Positions 1 through 8,691 of a stretch of 64,000 nt of DNA are shown in pieces. The position numbers and the translations under genes were made by a program. The notes under the pieces were generated by a model. That model saw nothing but the letters and a program-made list of their open reading frames with translations, was not told the DNA's origin and did not search any database. Origin of the DNA: Shewanella glacialipiscicola (GTDB lineage Bacteria > Pseudomonadota > Gammaproteobacteria > Enterobacterales > Shewanellaceae); NCBI RefSeq assembly GCF_023283485.1, contig NZ_JAKILU010000001.1, forward strand, positions 292,611 to 356,610, in the 5' to 3' direction. Positions within the stretch are counted from its first letter, which is position 1. Each line of letters opens with the position of its first letter.

Positions 1-66
1 TAGTTTATACTCCTTAAATACATCCTTAAATTTACGTTTAGTTCGTTGTTCTGTGGTTTCAGTCAT
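1..66 (-). CDS. 5' fragment of an unidentified gene, cut by the window edge
   Basis: An ATG at the right end of this span opens a frame that stays open for 22 codons to the window edge. A good ribosome binding site (AAGGA, about 7 bases before the ATG) precedes it. The visible start is polar and basic (MTETTEQRTKRKF), as in a cytoplasmic or nucleic-acid-binding protein, but too little is present to name it. It lies downstream of the recombinase gene in the same direction, so it may be cargo of the same mobile region. The start is moderately well supported; the function is unknown. Confidence 0.5.
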   Translation of the reverse strand, partial: MTETTEQRTKRKFKDVFKEYKL

Positions 67-520
67 TGCATGTCCTTAACTTATTATGATGTGTAATATA
101 GGATATTACTCTATATGTAGCTCGTATTACCATACTCACTATTACTTGCTCATGCTTTAATTATTTAAGATATAAAGTTATAGTATAGCCTGTTGATGCT
201 GTAATGAGTCTATGTCATTATTAAATATGATATTTTTATGGTGTCACAACTCATCTGGCATTGATTTTTATTGCTGTACATATGATTTTTTACTTGGATT
301 TTTACTTGATTTTAAAAGTCTTTGCGCTACTTGTGCGGTAAAGTCGTGTATGTTTATGACCATGAATTGACTTTTATTAGCATAGTGCTTCCCCTTGATT
401 ATAGGCTCAGAATGAGCTTCTGTGACCTTTTGTTGTAATACGATTCACAACTACCCTTTAGACTGAAACGTTGCTTATATGCTCTCTGACGAGTTTTGGT
501 AATACATTTAAACAGTCTTC
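67..520. other. AT-rich intergenic region beside the recombinase gene
   Basis: About 450 bases without a convincing gene on either strand. The DNA is AT-rich and presumably carries the promoter of the leftward gene fragment. I see no tRNA, no clear terminator and no strong repeat; a short hairpin near 403-415 lacks a T tract. Confidence 0.4.
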
Positions 521-2218
521 TTAGTAGGTAATTATATTCACGTATTTTTGGAGTATTTCAAGTTCAAGATGTGTATAACCTGCTTGTGTTTCGCTTTGAG
601 CATGCCCTACAATTTTATTTTGAATACTTCTTTGAATATTTTCAGCAGTTAGCTTTGAAATGACTGTATGCCTAAATGAATATAGTGATAAACGTGAACC
701 ATCCTCTGCAAGATGAGGGATTTTGAGTGATGGCCTGAGTTCATGGGAGTAGTAACTTGTTAGTTTAGTCGAACTAAAATTGAATATATCTATCTTAAAT
801 TGTTGTACGTATGCGATAAAACCTAGCTTTAAAATCTCCCTGTGGATTGGGATTTTACGTTTAGCATTTGCAGTTTTACCCTGTTTTATATTGATATAAC
901 TGATTTGGCTGTCAGGGTCAGTAATAATATCACTTTTGGTTAAGTTTGTTACTTCACTGTTGCGCATGCCATGATAAGCCATTAATAAAATTGCCCAACT
1001 AAATGGATTGCTTAGATTAGCTTTGCAATGGTCGGTAATCGTTAATGCTTGTTGGTTGCTAAATTTCGTTCTAGGGGTTTGATTATGCTTTTTGTCTTTC
1101 AATAATTTATATGTGCTATCTGTGGCTATAGGGTTGTTCGTTGAATGTTTTGTTATATCGCAAGCCCAAGTGAAGAATTTTCTTAACTCTTGCTTATACT
1201 TTTTTGCATTCTGAAAAGCCATTGGCTGACCTGTGGCATCACCTGTTTTTGTCAATTCCCAAATGGATTCGATTGATTCATTTTTAGTGTTTTTAGGAAA
1301 GCGATTAATTATTTCCCATGCTTCAAGAATGTCTTCAAGATTAATACTATCAATTGGATAGTATTCTAAATCTTGCAGCCATAACTTCATGTGTCTTTTA
1401 GGGTCTGCTTGTTGCTTCTTTGGTAATTGTCCTTCTGCATATTCTATATATTTTTCAACTGCATCTTTAAATAACAGAGCATCTAAATTTTTGTTTTCCT
1501 GTGATGTGTTCACTAATGGTGGGGGACTGGGTAACAAGTCTATAAATCTTTCTGTCAATTCGTTCAGCGTTATTCTTAACTGAATTGGGTCATCTTCTTT
1601 ATGAGCTTTATTTATATTATTTGTTAATTTAGTTACCTGTGCATTCAGGTAATCGTATTTAGCTTGATGAATAGTCGGATGTTGTAAGTCATCATAATGG
1701 GGATGCTCAGAATCAAAAACAACATCATCACGTTCAGCATCATAAGAGGTAAACGCTTGATAATCTGGTTGATATGCTGCAACTCTGTCTAAGCGAGATG
1801 ATAACCAATTCGCATAGCTAGGGTATTCTGGATAAGGAGGAGGCGTTATATCCAAGTAACCCCAATCCGTTGAGTCGTAATTGTATTGATTATCGCGTTG
1901 AGTGCTTGTCTCATTGAACCATTGTTCAAAATAACTGTTTGCTGTAAGTGATAATGGTTGTGTTATCGCTTTACCTAATCTAACAACCTCGTTAACTTTG
2001 TTAGAAATAAGCATCTCAATAAAAACGTCTATGTCCGCTTTGTTCATTCCCTTTCCTAAGCGTTTACAATTACTAATGTGCGGCATGATAGCAGATAAAT
2101 ACCTGCGACATAGGCTAGGTGAATCAGTCTTAAGTGACTTTCTGTATGTTTTTTCACCCATGCGGAGATTAAAGTGATAGACCTCATTACGTCTAATTGT
2201 GTGGTTTATGTGTGACAT
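521..2218 (-). CDS. Tyrosine recombinase / phage-type integrase (565 aa)
   Basis: Site-specific recombinase that would cut and rejoin DNA through a tyrosine nucleophile. The C-terminal catalytic domain shows the expected residues in order: Arg in GMRNSE (about residue 419), Lys in the GKTANAK segment, Arg in YSFRHT (about 516), His in VGHAQ (about 539) and Tyr in AGYTH (about 548). The long N-terminal half is typical of large integrases of genomic islands. I chose the ATG at 2218 because AAGAGA lies 7 bases upstream; an ATG 36 bases earlier lacks such a site. It sits just downstream of dgt with its 5' end towards it, as integrases often sit beside their attachment site. Family call is strong; target and element are unknown. 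Confidence 0.85.
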   Translation of the reverse strand: MSHINHTIRRNEVYHFNLRMGEKTYRKSLKTDSPSLCRRYLSAIMPHISNCKRLGKGMNKADIDVFIEMLISNKVNEVVRLGKAITQPLSLTANSYFEQWFNETSTQRDNQYNYDSTDWGYLDITPPPYPEYPSYANWLSSRLDRVAAYQPDYQAFTSYDAERDDVVFDSEHPHYDDLQHPTIHQAKYDYLNAQVTKLTNNINKAHKEDDPIQLRITLNELTERFIDLLPSPPPLVNTSQENKNLDALLFKDAVEKYIEYAEGQLPKKQQADPKRHMKLWLQDLEYYPIDSINLEDILEAWEIINRFPKNTKNESIESIWELTKTGDATGQPMAFQNAKKYKQELRKFFTWACDITKHSTNNPIATDSTYKLLKDKKHNQTPRTKFSNQQALTITDHCKANLSNPFSWAILLMAYHGMRNSEVTNLTKSDIITDPDSQISYINIKQGKTANAKRKIPIHREILKLGFIAYVQQFKIDIFNFSSTKLTSYYSHELRPSLKIPHLAEDGSRLSLYSFRHTVISKLTAENIQRSIQNKIVGHAQSETQAGYTHLELEILQKYVNIITY

Positions 2219-2281
2219 AGCTAATCTCTTAGTTGTGTGACACATTACAATCATAATTTAACTATTTGATTTTCATCAAAA

Positions 2282-2348
2282 CAAGAACCACCGCAAGGTG
2301 GTTTTTTGTCTTTCATCTTTTGCATTTAACTTTGCGGTAGTGTTCTTG
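2282..2348. repeat. Imperfect inverted repeat between integrase and dgt
   Basis: CAAGAACCACCGCAA at 2282-2296 is repeated in inverted form at 2332-2348, where the reverse complement is CAAGAACACTACCGCAA. The arms differ by a two-base insertion and are about 35 bases apart. The left arm overlaps the hairpin described as the dgt terminator. It could be an alternative RNA fold, or binding sites for the adjacent recombinase; the sequence alone does not decide. Confidence 0.45.
2286..2307 (-). terminator. Hairpin terminator downstream of dgt
   Basis: AACCACC-GCAA-GGTGGTT forms a 7-bp stem with a GNRA-like tetraloop, about 80 bases after the dgt stop. On the + strand it is followed directly by T residues; on the - strand the tail TTCTTGTTTT is less regular. 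It probably ends dgt transcription and may work in both directions. Confidence 0.55.
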
Positions 2349-2384
2349 CAATTATAGATAAAGTCCATCAGCAAGAATATTGGC

Positions 2385-3734
2385 TTACATTTCTTTGCTA
2401 AGCTCAACATTCGAGCCTGCTCTTGGGCTAAATAACTGCTGATACAGCCTTCCCGCAAATTCGTCCGTCATCCCCGAAATATAGTCAGCTAATACCCTAT
2501 GGCTATTTAAGCCTTTTTGCTCGCTTTCACGCCATCGCTCTTGCGTGTTCAGCGGCAATAAACGCTCAGGATCAGAAGCAAAGGCCTCAAATAATCCCAT
2601 CACGATTTGTTGGCCTTTATATTCGAGCATTTGAATTTCAGGTTTACGGATCACGTATTTATAAACCAGCTGCTTAAGTACATTGAGCGCAATGGCAAAA
2701 TCGGGCTCTAGGGTTGCATTAAAGCGTAATAATGGGGTTTCAAAGGCCTCATCTTCAGTAATCACAATCGCGGTAACAAAGCCGTTAACCAGTGTACCAA
2801 TGGCATCTTTACGCAGATGGTGCTCATGAGAAAATAGCTTGTTACCAATATCGGTCAGCTCTTTTTTTATCCAAGTATCAGCACTGTGGGTGAGTGTTGG
2901 CGCCACATCTAGTTGCCATTGAGATGCTGTTACTATGCCCATCACAATGGCATCTTCAAGATCGTGCACCGCATAGGCGATATCATCGGCCAGTTCCATA
3001 ATTGAGCAATCGAAGGATTTAAACTGGGTCCGTAAATGCGGATAGTGGGGCAAGGCGGGGTGTGAACATTGTTGAGTTGACGTAAAACGGCGGCGGTCTT
3101 GCTCTGACAAAGGTTCAAGCACCCAAGCAAAAATGTCGCTATCGTCGTCGAAAATACCCTTAACAGGCGGCCATTGTGAGGGTTTTAGCTGTCTATGGTT
3201 GGTTATTTCACTATGTTCACCTGCGACAAACAGCTGTGAATGTGGCGCGGGGTATTTCAAAATTCCGAGCATGGTACGCCTGCATAAATTCATGCCAAAA
3301 TCTAAGGTGTAGGGTTCTAGTTTAGATAAAATGCGAAAGGTTTGGCCGTTGCCCTCAAAGCCGCCGTGGTCGCGCATCATATAATTTAACGCCACTTCGC
3401 CGCCGTGACCAAAAGGCGGATGACCAATATCGTGCGCCAAGCACAGCGACTCTAATAAGCTCATCGAGCATAATAGTTGTTTATGCTGTGGATATTTACG
3501 TCTGAGCTGGGCGGCGATACCCGTACCAATTTGTGAGACTTCAAGGGAGTGGGTTAACCGAGTACGATAAAAATCATTCATGCCAACGCCGAGCACTTGG
3601 GTCTTAGCCTGCAGGCGCCTAAAAGCAGCTGAGTGTAAAATGCGCGCTCTATCGCGTTGATAGGGCGTGCGATGATCAAAGCGTCTTTGTTTATCTTCAC
3701 CATGGCGGCGTTCTTGCCAAACATTTGGAGTCAT
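2385..3734 (-). CDS. dgt: dGTPase family protein (deoxyguanosinetriphosphate triphosphohydrolase-like)
   Basis: HD-superfamily hydrolase that removes triphosphate from dNTPs, helping to balance deoxynucleotide pools in the cytoplasm. The metal-binding HD pattern is visible: His62 in [11 protein letters not shown], His101-Asp102 in [15 protein letters not shown], and a later Asp in [16 protein letters not shown]. The length (449 aa) fits the shorter dGTPase-like class. I chose the second of two nearby ATGs because AGGA lies 6 bases before it, whereas it abuts the first. yfbR, another HD nucleotidase, lies directly upstream in the same direction, so the two may form a nucleotide-pool operon. 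Family is certain; the preferred substrate is inferred. Confidence 0.9.
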   Translation of the reverse strand: MTPNVWQERRHGEDKQRRFDHRTPYQRDRARILHSAAFRRLQAKTQVLGVGMNDFYRTRLTHSLEVSQIGTGIAAQLRRKYPQHKQLLCSMSLLESLCLAHDIGHPPFGHGGEVALNYMMRDHGGFEGNGQTFRILSKLEPYTLDFGMNLCRRTMLGILKYPAPHSQLFVAGEHSEITNHRQLKPSQWPPVKGIFDDDSDIFAWVLEPLSEQDRRRFTSTQQCSHPALPHYPHLRTQFKSFDCSIMELADDIAYAVHDLEDAIVMGIVTASQWQLDVAPTLTHSADTWIKKELTDIGNKLFSHEHHLRKDAIGTLVNGFVTAIVITEDEAFETPLLRFNATLEPDFAIALNVLKQLVYKYVIRKPEIQMLEYKGQQIVMGLFEAFASDPERLLPLNTQERWRESEQKGLNSHRVLADYISGMTDEFAGRLYQQLFSPRAGSNVELSKEM

Positions 3735-3759
3735 ATGCATTCCTAGCGAGAGTGAAAAA

Positions 3760-4347
3760 TCACAGCATTTTGTTAATTTCGTCTAAATTAAGAGTGAAAC
3801 TGGGTACAAAGCAGTCCATAAAATAGCTGACTGCTGGATCGGGATTAGTGGCAAGCATATTTTCTAGTCGTTTACGGGCAGTATTAAACTCACTGTTACC
3901 GGCGCGATTCTCTTCTAAGCACTTAAGATAAGCGCACAGAGTATCGGCGGATTTAACGATGGTCTTGTATATAGGATCGGCATAATCACTGATAAATAGG
4001 CTGCGATAATCCTCTTTAAATTCTTCTGGCACCATGTCTAGCATGCGTTGTTCGGCAATCGCCTCAATTTTTTTATACTCGGCTTCGATTTCTTTATTGA
4101 AGTATTTGACTGGCGTTGGCAAGTCACCGGTGAGGATTTCACTGGCATCGTGGAAAATGGCTAGACTTGTGGCTTGATGTGGGTCGAGCGCGGTGCCAAA
4201 TTTTTTATTACTGATGATCACTAACGCATGGGCCACCATGGCAACTTGTAATGAGTGTTCTTGGACGTTTTCGGTGCGAACGTTGTACATCAAAGGCCAG
4301 CGTTGGATAAGCTTCATGCGAGCTAGATGAGCAAATAAGTGACTCAT
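3760..4347 (-). CDS. yfbR: 5'-deoxynucleotidase YfbR
   Basis: HD-domain phosphohydrolase that dephosphorylates deoxyribonucleoside 5'-monophosphates. Its 195 residues match the family's usual size of about 199. Catalytic residues stand out: His31 in QEHSLQ, His66-Asp67 in IFHDASE, Glu70, and the following [12 protein letters not shown] segment. I start at MSHLFAHL because AAGGA lies 7-8 bases upstream; the frame runs 46 codons further 5', but that extension has no family counterpart. It lies between alaA and dgt. E. coli also pairs yfbR with alaA (yfbQ). Confidence 0.93.
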   Translation of the reverse strand: MSHLFAHLARMKLIQRWPLMYNVRTENVQEHSLQVAMVAHALVIISNKKFGTALDPHQATSLAIFHDASEILTGDLPTPVKYFNKEIEAEYKKIEAIAEQRMLDMVPEEFKEDYRSLFISDYADPIYKTIVKSADTLCAYLKCLEENRAGNSEFNTARKRLENMLATNPDPAVSYFMDCFVPSFTLNLDEINKML

Positions 4348-4493
4348 GTTTTTCCTTCTAATGAGTAAAGTGGGGCAGTGACCTTCAATTGAAAACAGTT
4401 CACATAAAATGGCAGGTGTACCCAAGTGAATGATTAGATTATCACAGCCTTGGATGACAAGTGAGCGGATAGGTACAGGATTCAATGAAAAGG

Positions 4494-4528
4494 GTTAAAA
4501 AATAAAGCGATCCGTAGGATCGCTTTAT
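4494..4528 (-). terminator. Terminator of alaA
   Basis: A 12-bp perfect stem (ATAAAGCGATCC / GGATCGCTTTAT) with loop GTA lies 38 bases after the alaA stop. On the - strand it is followed by a run of T residues, a typical intrinsic terminator. Confidence 0.85.
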
Positions 4529-4565
4529 GAGACTCACGATTGTTCAGTATTAATGCAGAGTCTAA

Positions 4566-5780
4566 CTATTGTCGGTAGGTCTCAAGAAAAGTGCCAAACT
4601 CGGTAAATGCTTTCTTTAGATCTTCTTTGTAGGGTAAAAAAACTACTCGCAAATGATCTGGCTCTGGCCAATTAAAGGCGGTGCCATGCACCAGTAGGAT
4701 TTTTTTCTCTCTAAGTAAATCCAGCACTAAGCGCTCGTCATCCCGTAGATTAAATTTTTTCATGTCCAATTTTGGAAAAGCATACAACGCGCCTTTAGGC
4801 TTTTTCACGCTGACACCGGGGATTTGGTTTAATAGCTCATAACAAGCATCGCGCTGCACGGTTAAGCGGCCATTAGGTAAAATCAGTTCATTAATGCTTT
4901 GATAGCCACCGAGCGCCGTTTGAATGGCATGCTGATTGGGCACGTTTGCACACAGGCGCATTGAGGAAAGCATCTCTAAGCCTTCTATATAGCTCTTCGC
5001 AGCCTTAAGATTACCTGACAACATCATCCAACCGACCCGAAAGCCTGCCGCGCGGTAAGCCTTTGATAGGCCATTAAAGGTCACGGTTAAAATATCGTCA
5101 GACAGGCCAGCAGCAGGAACATGCTGGGCTTCGTCATATAAAATTTTATCGTAGATTTCATCGGCAAATAAAATCAAGCTGTGTTCACGGCAAAGCTCGA
5201 CGACTTGCAGCAATAATTCTTTGCTGTAAACCGCCCCAGTTGGATTATTGGGGTTAATTAATACAATACCGCGGGTACGTGATGAAATTTTGCTTTTTAT
5301 GTCATTGAGATCGGGAAACCAGTCTGCTTCTTCATCGCAACGGTAATGTACTGCTTTGCCGCCAGCGAGATTGGCCGCAGCCGTCCACAATGGGTAGTCT
5401 GGTGAAGGGATTAAAATTTCATCATCGGTGTTAAGCAGACCTTGCATCGCCATCATAATGAGCTCAGAGACGCCATTACCGATATAGATATCTTCAATAT
5501 CGACCCCAAAAATTCCTTGTGCTTGATAATGCTGCACTATGGCCTTACGGGCAGAGAATAATCCTTTTGACTCACAGTAGCCTTGGGCACTGGGCAAATT
5601 AAGTATTACATCACGGACAATTTCTTCTGGCGCTTCGAAACCAAAAGGCGCGGGATTACCAATGTTGAGCTTGAGTATTCTGTGGCCTTCGTCTTCTAAA
5701 CGTCTGGCTTCCTTGTGCACTGGGCCGCGTATGTCATAGCAAACGCTATCCAGCTTGTTGGATTTAATGATAGGGCGCAT
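4566..5780 (-). CDS. alaA: Glutamate-pyruvate (alanine) aminotransferase AlaA
   Basis: PLP-dependent class I aminotransferase that makes L-alanine from pyruvate and glutamate. At 404 aa it matches E. coli AlaA (405). The PLP lysine is Lys240 in NGLSKAYR; NPNNPTGAVY (about 177-185) and ADEIYD (206-211) are the usual cofactor-binding signatures. A GAGGTG ribosome site precedes the ATG. It is followed by its own terminator, then yfbR, as in enterobacteria. Lrp, which controls alanine genes in E. coli, is encoded further along the window. Confidence 0.93.
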   Translation of the reverse strand: MRPIIKSNKLDSVCYDIRGPVHKEARRLEDEGHRILKLNIGNPAPFGFEAPEEIVRDVILNLPSAQGYCESKGLFSARKAIVQHYQAQGIFGVDIEDIYIGNGVSELIMMAMQGLLNTDDEILIPSPDYPLWTAAANLAGGKAVHYRCDEEADWFPDLNDIKSKISSRTRGIVLINPNNPTGAVYSKELLLQVVELCREHSLILFADEIYDKILYDEAQHVPAAGLSDDILTVTFNGLSKAYRAAGFRVGWMMLSGNLKAAKSYIEGLEMLSSMRLCANVPNQHAIQTALGGYQSINELILPNGRLTVQRDACYELLNQIPGVSVKKPKGALYAFPKLDMKKFNLRDDERLVLDLLREKKILLVHGTAFNWPEPDHLRVVFLPYKEDLKKAFTEFGTFLETYRQ

Positions 5781-6618
5781 TTACACCTCGGAACATGCAA
5801 AAAAATTAGCTTAAGTTAGCGCACCATAACGAAATTTCAGTTTAGATGAAAGAGGGGATATGCACAGAATCAGACTTTATTTATAAAAGTCTGTTAGTTA
5901 AATATGCTTTAACAGTCAGTTAATGAAATAGGAACAAGTTTTATATTCTGACTTTGACGTTAATTTAAGTTTGTTTAGCTATGATGTGTTGCAAAATAAA
6001 CCGGCTGTATGCATTTCAGGGCTAAAATAAGTCAAATAGTGAATGATCCGATGGATCTAATGGGGTAGTCAGGCTGACTCATCACTCTTTATTTTTATAG
6101 CTGAAGTGAAAACGTTAAATATAAGAACTTAGATTTTTATCCATCATAGTGTGGCGGTGTTGGATATCTATAAAAGTGTATTTTAGCAAAGCCTTAATGG
6201 TTGATTTTTAACCACACATTTTTGATAAGTTACACTTCTGCAACCTTGTATGCGTTAAATACTTCCTAGTGATAAATAGGCATATTTACTGAATGCTTAT
6301 TAAATTAAATCGAACATAAACACTTAAGTTACGTTCGAGTTAAAAGTATTTAAAATCATTTGTTTAACTTGTTTTTCGTCATGAGCTATAAATTTATTTT
6401 CGACTAAATTAAATTTCTAGTTGACTCAGTATTCGATGCGCTTTATTTTCTGCGCGATGTTTTTGGCAAGGCACCTTAGATAGCAAGCAATTAGCGGGTT
6501 TTATCTGCAGGGTTAGTCAACATGAAGCAGCTATGTTAGCGTTTTGAATCGTGTTGATTCTAAGCGTTATTCTAAAACCATTTGCCTTTTTGGCGATTTA
6601 TTTAGAGGACCTAAGTGC
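5781..6618. other. Long AT-rich intergenic region (838 bp)
   Basis: Divergent promoter region between alaA and the antiporter gene. It is AT-rich with no open frame of convincing length on either strand. Because some NhaC-family transporters are controlled by lysine riboswitches, I looked for that leader's conserved blocks and did not see them. No tRNA, repeat array or clear terminator is visible. Its length suggests distal regulatory sites or a decayed gene, but I cannot name either. Confidence 0.4.
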
Positions 6619-8001
6619 ATGTCAGAACCGACAGCGTTAAGTCTCATCCCACCTTTGGTGGTATTGGTGTTAGCTATTTGGTTACGCCGTCCCATTTTAT
6701 CTCTGATCATAGGTGCGGTAACCGGTTTTCTGTTACTCGATCCCAGTCAAGTATTAAACAATTTTGCTAAAGTGTCATTGCAGGTCATGACCGATGAAAC
6801 CATAGGTTGGTTAATTCTGGTGTGTGGCGGTTTTGGTGCGCTCATTGCACTTTTGGTCCGCACCGGCGGCGCATTAGCGTTTGGCCGTAATGCACTTAAA
6901 TTTGCGAAGGGACCTAAATCATCTCTGTTGATGACGTTTATTCTTGGGATTGTGATTTTTATCGATGACTATCTCAATGCGCTCACCGTGGGTGAAACCA
7001 TGAAGCGTGTGACCGATAAGTTTAAAGTATCCCGTGAAATGCTTGCCTACGTGGTTGATTCAACCGCTGCACCGGTATGCGTGTTAGTGCCGTTATCGAC
7101 CTGGGCGGTATTTTTCGGTGGATTATTGGTAGACAACGGTGTTGCCGCCGAAGGCCAAGGCATTGCAGTTTATATGCAAGCGATTCCTTATATGCTGTAC
7201 GCTTGGTTAGCAGTGGCGATGGTGTTGCTTGTTGTATTAGGCATAGTACCAGCCATTGGGCCGATGAAAACGGCGCAGTTACGGGCCGCACAAGGCGAGC
7301 CAGCGCACGCACAAGTCGATTTTGACCAAGTACAAACCTCAGATGAGTATGCGGTTAAAGCGATAGAGGAAGAGTTTAAAAATGCCAATAGCCAAGGGCA
7401 GTTACATAACTTTTTAGTGCCAATTTTTTTATTGGTTGCCTTTACCGTATACTTTGATATTGACGTGTGGAAAGGGCTTCTTGCAACACTGGTCATTACC
7501 ATCCCTTATTATGCGGTGCAGCGTTTGATGCCGTTATCCGAGATGATGGATCAGATGATTGACGGTTTTAAAAGCATGTTACCGGCCATTAGTACCGTTA
7601 TAGCGGCGTTTGTGTTTAAGGATGTGTGCGATCAGCTATTACTGCCGCAATATGTAATTGAATCGCTTAGTCCGTTTATGACGCCTAAATTACTGCCAGC
7701 GGTAGTATTTTTATCGATGGCTATTCTGGCATTTGCCACTGGTTCTAGCTGGGGTATATTTGCGGTGACCATTCCCATTGTGATGCCATTAGCGCAATCG
7801 GTTGGGGCGGATATCCCATTAGTGATTGGGGCTTTATTGTCGGCATCATCATTCGGTAGCCAAGCATGTTTCTACTCTGATTCAACCGTATTGGCCGCCC
7901 AAGGCTCAGGTTGCAATTTAGTGAGTCATGCTGTAACTCAATTACCGTATGCGCTCATCGCTGCTCTACTGGCATTTATCGGCTTTATCGTCATAGCGTA
8001 A
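6619..8001 (+). CDS. NhaC-family Na+/H+ antiporter-type membrane transporter
   Basis: Inner-membrane carrier of 460 residues with about ten or more hydrophobic segments. Family hallmarks are IDDYLNALTVG (around residue 115), STAAPVCVLVPLSTWAVF (around 150), FATGSSWGIFAVTIPI (around 370) and CFYSDSTVLAAQGSGC near the C-terminus. The family exchanges Na+ for H+, or carries amino and organic acids with cation coupling; the substrate cannot be read from sequence. I start at MSEPTALS because AGAGGA lies upstream; the 25 codons before it look non-native. It stands alone with its own terminator. Confidence 0.82.
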   Translation: MSEPTALSLIPPLVVLVLAIWLRRPILSLIIGAVTGFLLLDPSQVLNNFAKVSLQVMTDETIGWLILVCGGFGALIALLVRTGGALAFGRNALKFAKGPKSSLLMTFILGIVIFIDDYLNALTVGETMKRVTDKFKVSREMLAYVVDSTAAPVCVLVPLSTWAVFFGGLLVDNGVAAEGQGIAVYMQAIPYMLYAWLAVAMVLLVVLGIVPAIGPMKTAQLRAAQGEPAHAQVDFDQVQTSDEYAVKAIEEEFKNANSQGQLHNFLVPIFLLVAFTVYFDIDVWKGLLATLVITIPYYAVQRLMPLSEMMDQMIDGFKSMLPAISTVIAAFVFKDVCDQLLLPQYVIESLSPFMTPKLLPAVVFLSMAILAFATGSSWGIFAVTIPIVMPLAQSVGADIPLVIGALLSASSFGSQACFYSDSTVLAAQGSGCNLVSHAVTQLPYALIAALLAFIGFIVIA

Positions 8002-8030
8002 ACTTGGTCATTAAACAGCTTCTAATATAA

Positions 8031-8054
8031 AAACCAGCTTCGGCTGGTTTTTTT
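8031..8054 (+). terminator. Terminator of the NhaC-type gene
   Basis: An 8-bp perfect stem AAACCAGC / GCTGGTTT with a TTCG tetraloop is followed by T residues, 30 bases after the stop codon. A classic intrinsic terminator. Confidence 0.9.
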
Positions 8055-8230
8055 ATTGCTAAATCAATTGTCTAATAAGCCAGCTTAAGCTGATTAGATT
8101 TCGCTTTTAGGTATAAAAAATAGTCTTGTGCTAATAATGAGTGATTAGATATTCATAAAATGGTAGATAATTTTTAGATTTAAGAGGAGTTTTGTAAAAT
8201 TGATTATATTTAAATAGGATTTTGCAGAAA

Positions 8231-8307
8231 TGGTACACCCGAGTGGACTCGAACCACCGACCCCTACCATGTCAAGGTAGTGCTCTAACCAACTGAGCTA
8301 CGGGTGT
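8231..8307 (-). tRNA. tRNA-Val (anticodon GAC), copy 2 of a tandem pair
   Basis: 77 bases including an encoded CCA. Acceptor stem ACACCCG/CGGGTGT, D arm with AGTTGGTTA, anticodon loop TTGACAT within stem CTACC/GGTAG, and T loop TTCGAGT are all present. The anticodon GAC reads GUC valine codons. It is identical to the neighbouring copy and lies 38 bases downstream of it, so both probably come from one precursor. Confidence 0.97.
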
Positions 8308-8345
8308 ATTGTATGAATTTCTATATTTATACTCTTAGAGAAGAG

Positions 8346-8422
8346 TGGTACACCCGAGTGGACTCGAACCACCGACCCCTACCATGTCAAGGTAGTGCTC
8401 TAACCAACTGAGCTACGGGTGT
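8346..8422 (-). tRNA. tRNA-Val (anticodon GAC), copy 1 of a tandem pair
   Basis: 77 bases with encoded CCA and the same complete cloverleaf as the downstream copy: anticodon GAC, 5-bp anticodon stem and T loop TTCGAGT. The promoter at 8474-8502 lies just upstream. Tandem Val-GAC genes also occur in E. coli (valV-valW). Confidence 0.97.
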
Positions 8423-8473
8423 ATCGTTACATTTTAGCTTTATTCCAAAGCATTGCGCGTTGGAACGAGCGCT

Positions 8474-8502
8474 ATATTAGGGGGATAGGACTGGGCTGGC
8501 AA
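8474..8502 (-). promoter_or_regulatory. Promoter of the tRNA-Val pair
   Basis: On the - strand TTGCCA and TAATAT are separated by exactly 17 bases, followed by a GC-rich stretch (GCGCTCG) of the kind found at stringently controlled stable-RNA promoters. It ends about 50 bases before the first tRNA. Confidence 0.7.
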
Positions 8503-8642
8503 GCAAAAAAAGTAAATTTATCGTCAAATGGTGAATTGCTGTGCAACTTGTCCAGTGTTTCTACAAATTTACTGATAAAACCGTAGTTTATCTTTCTGGC
8601 CTTAGTGGTTTAGCCATGTTACGTCGGCTATTTTATTCGTCA

Positions 8643-8676
8643 AATAGGCGACAAAGCTAAAATCTTGTCGCCTATT
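8643..8676 (-). terminator. Hairpin after the MATE transporter gene
   Basis: AATAGGCGACAA and TTGTCGCCTATT form a 12-bp perfect stem with a 10-base loop, 16 bases past the transporter's stop codon. The T run on the - strand is short, so termination may be weak. Confidence 0.6.
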
Positions 8677-8691
8677 AAATCAATATGTTCA

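Noticed and set aside
5781..6618. Lysine riboswitch before the NhaC-type transporter
   Set aside because: The conserved blocks of the L box are not visible in the 838-base leader region.
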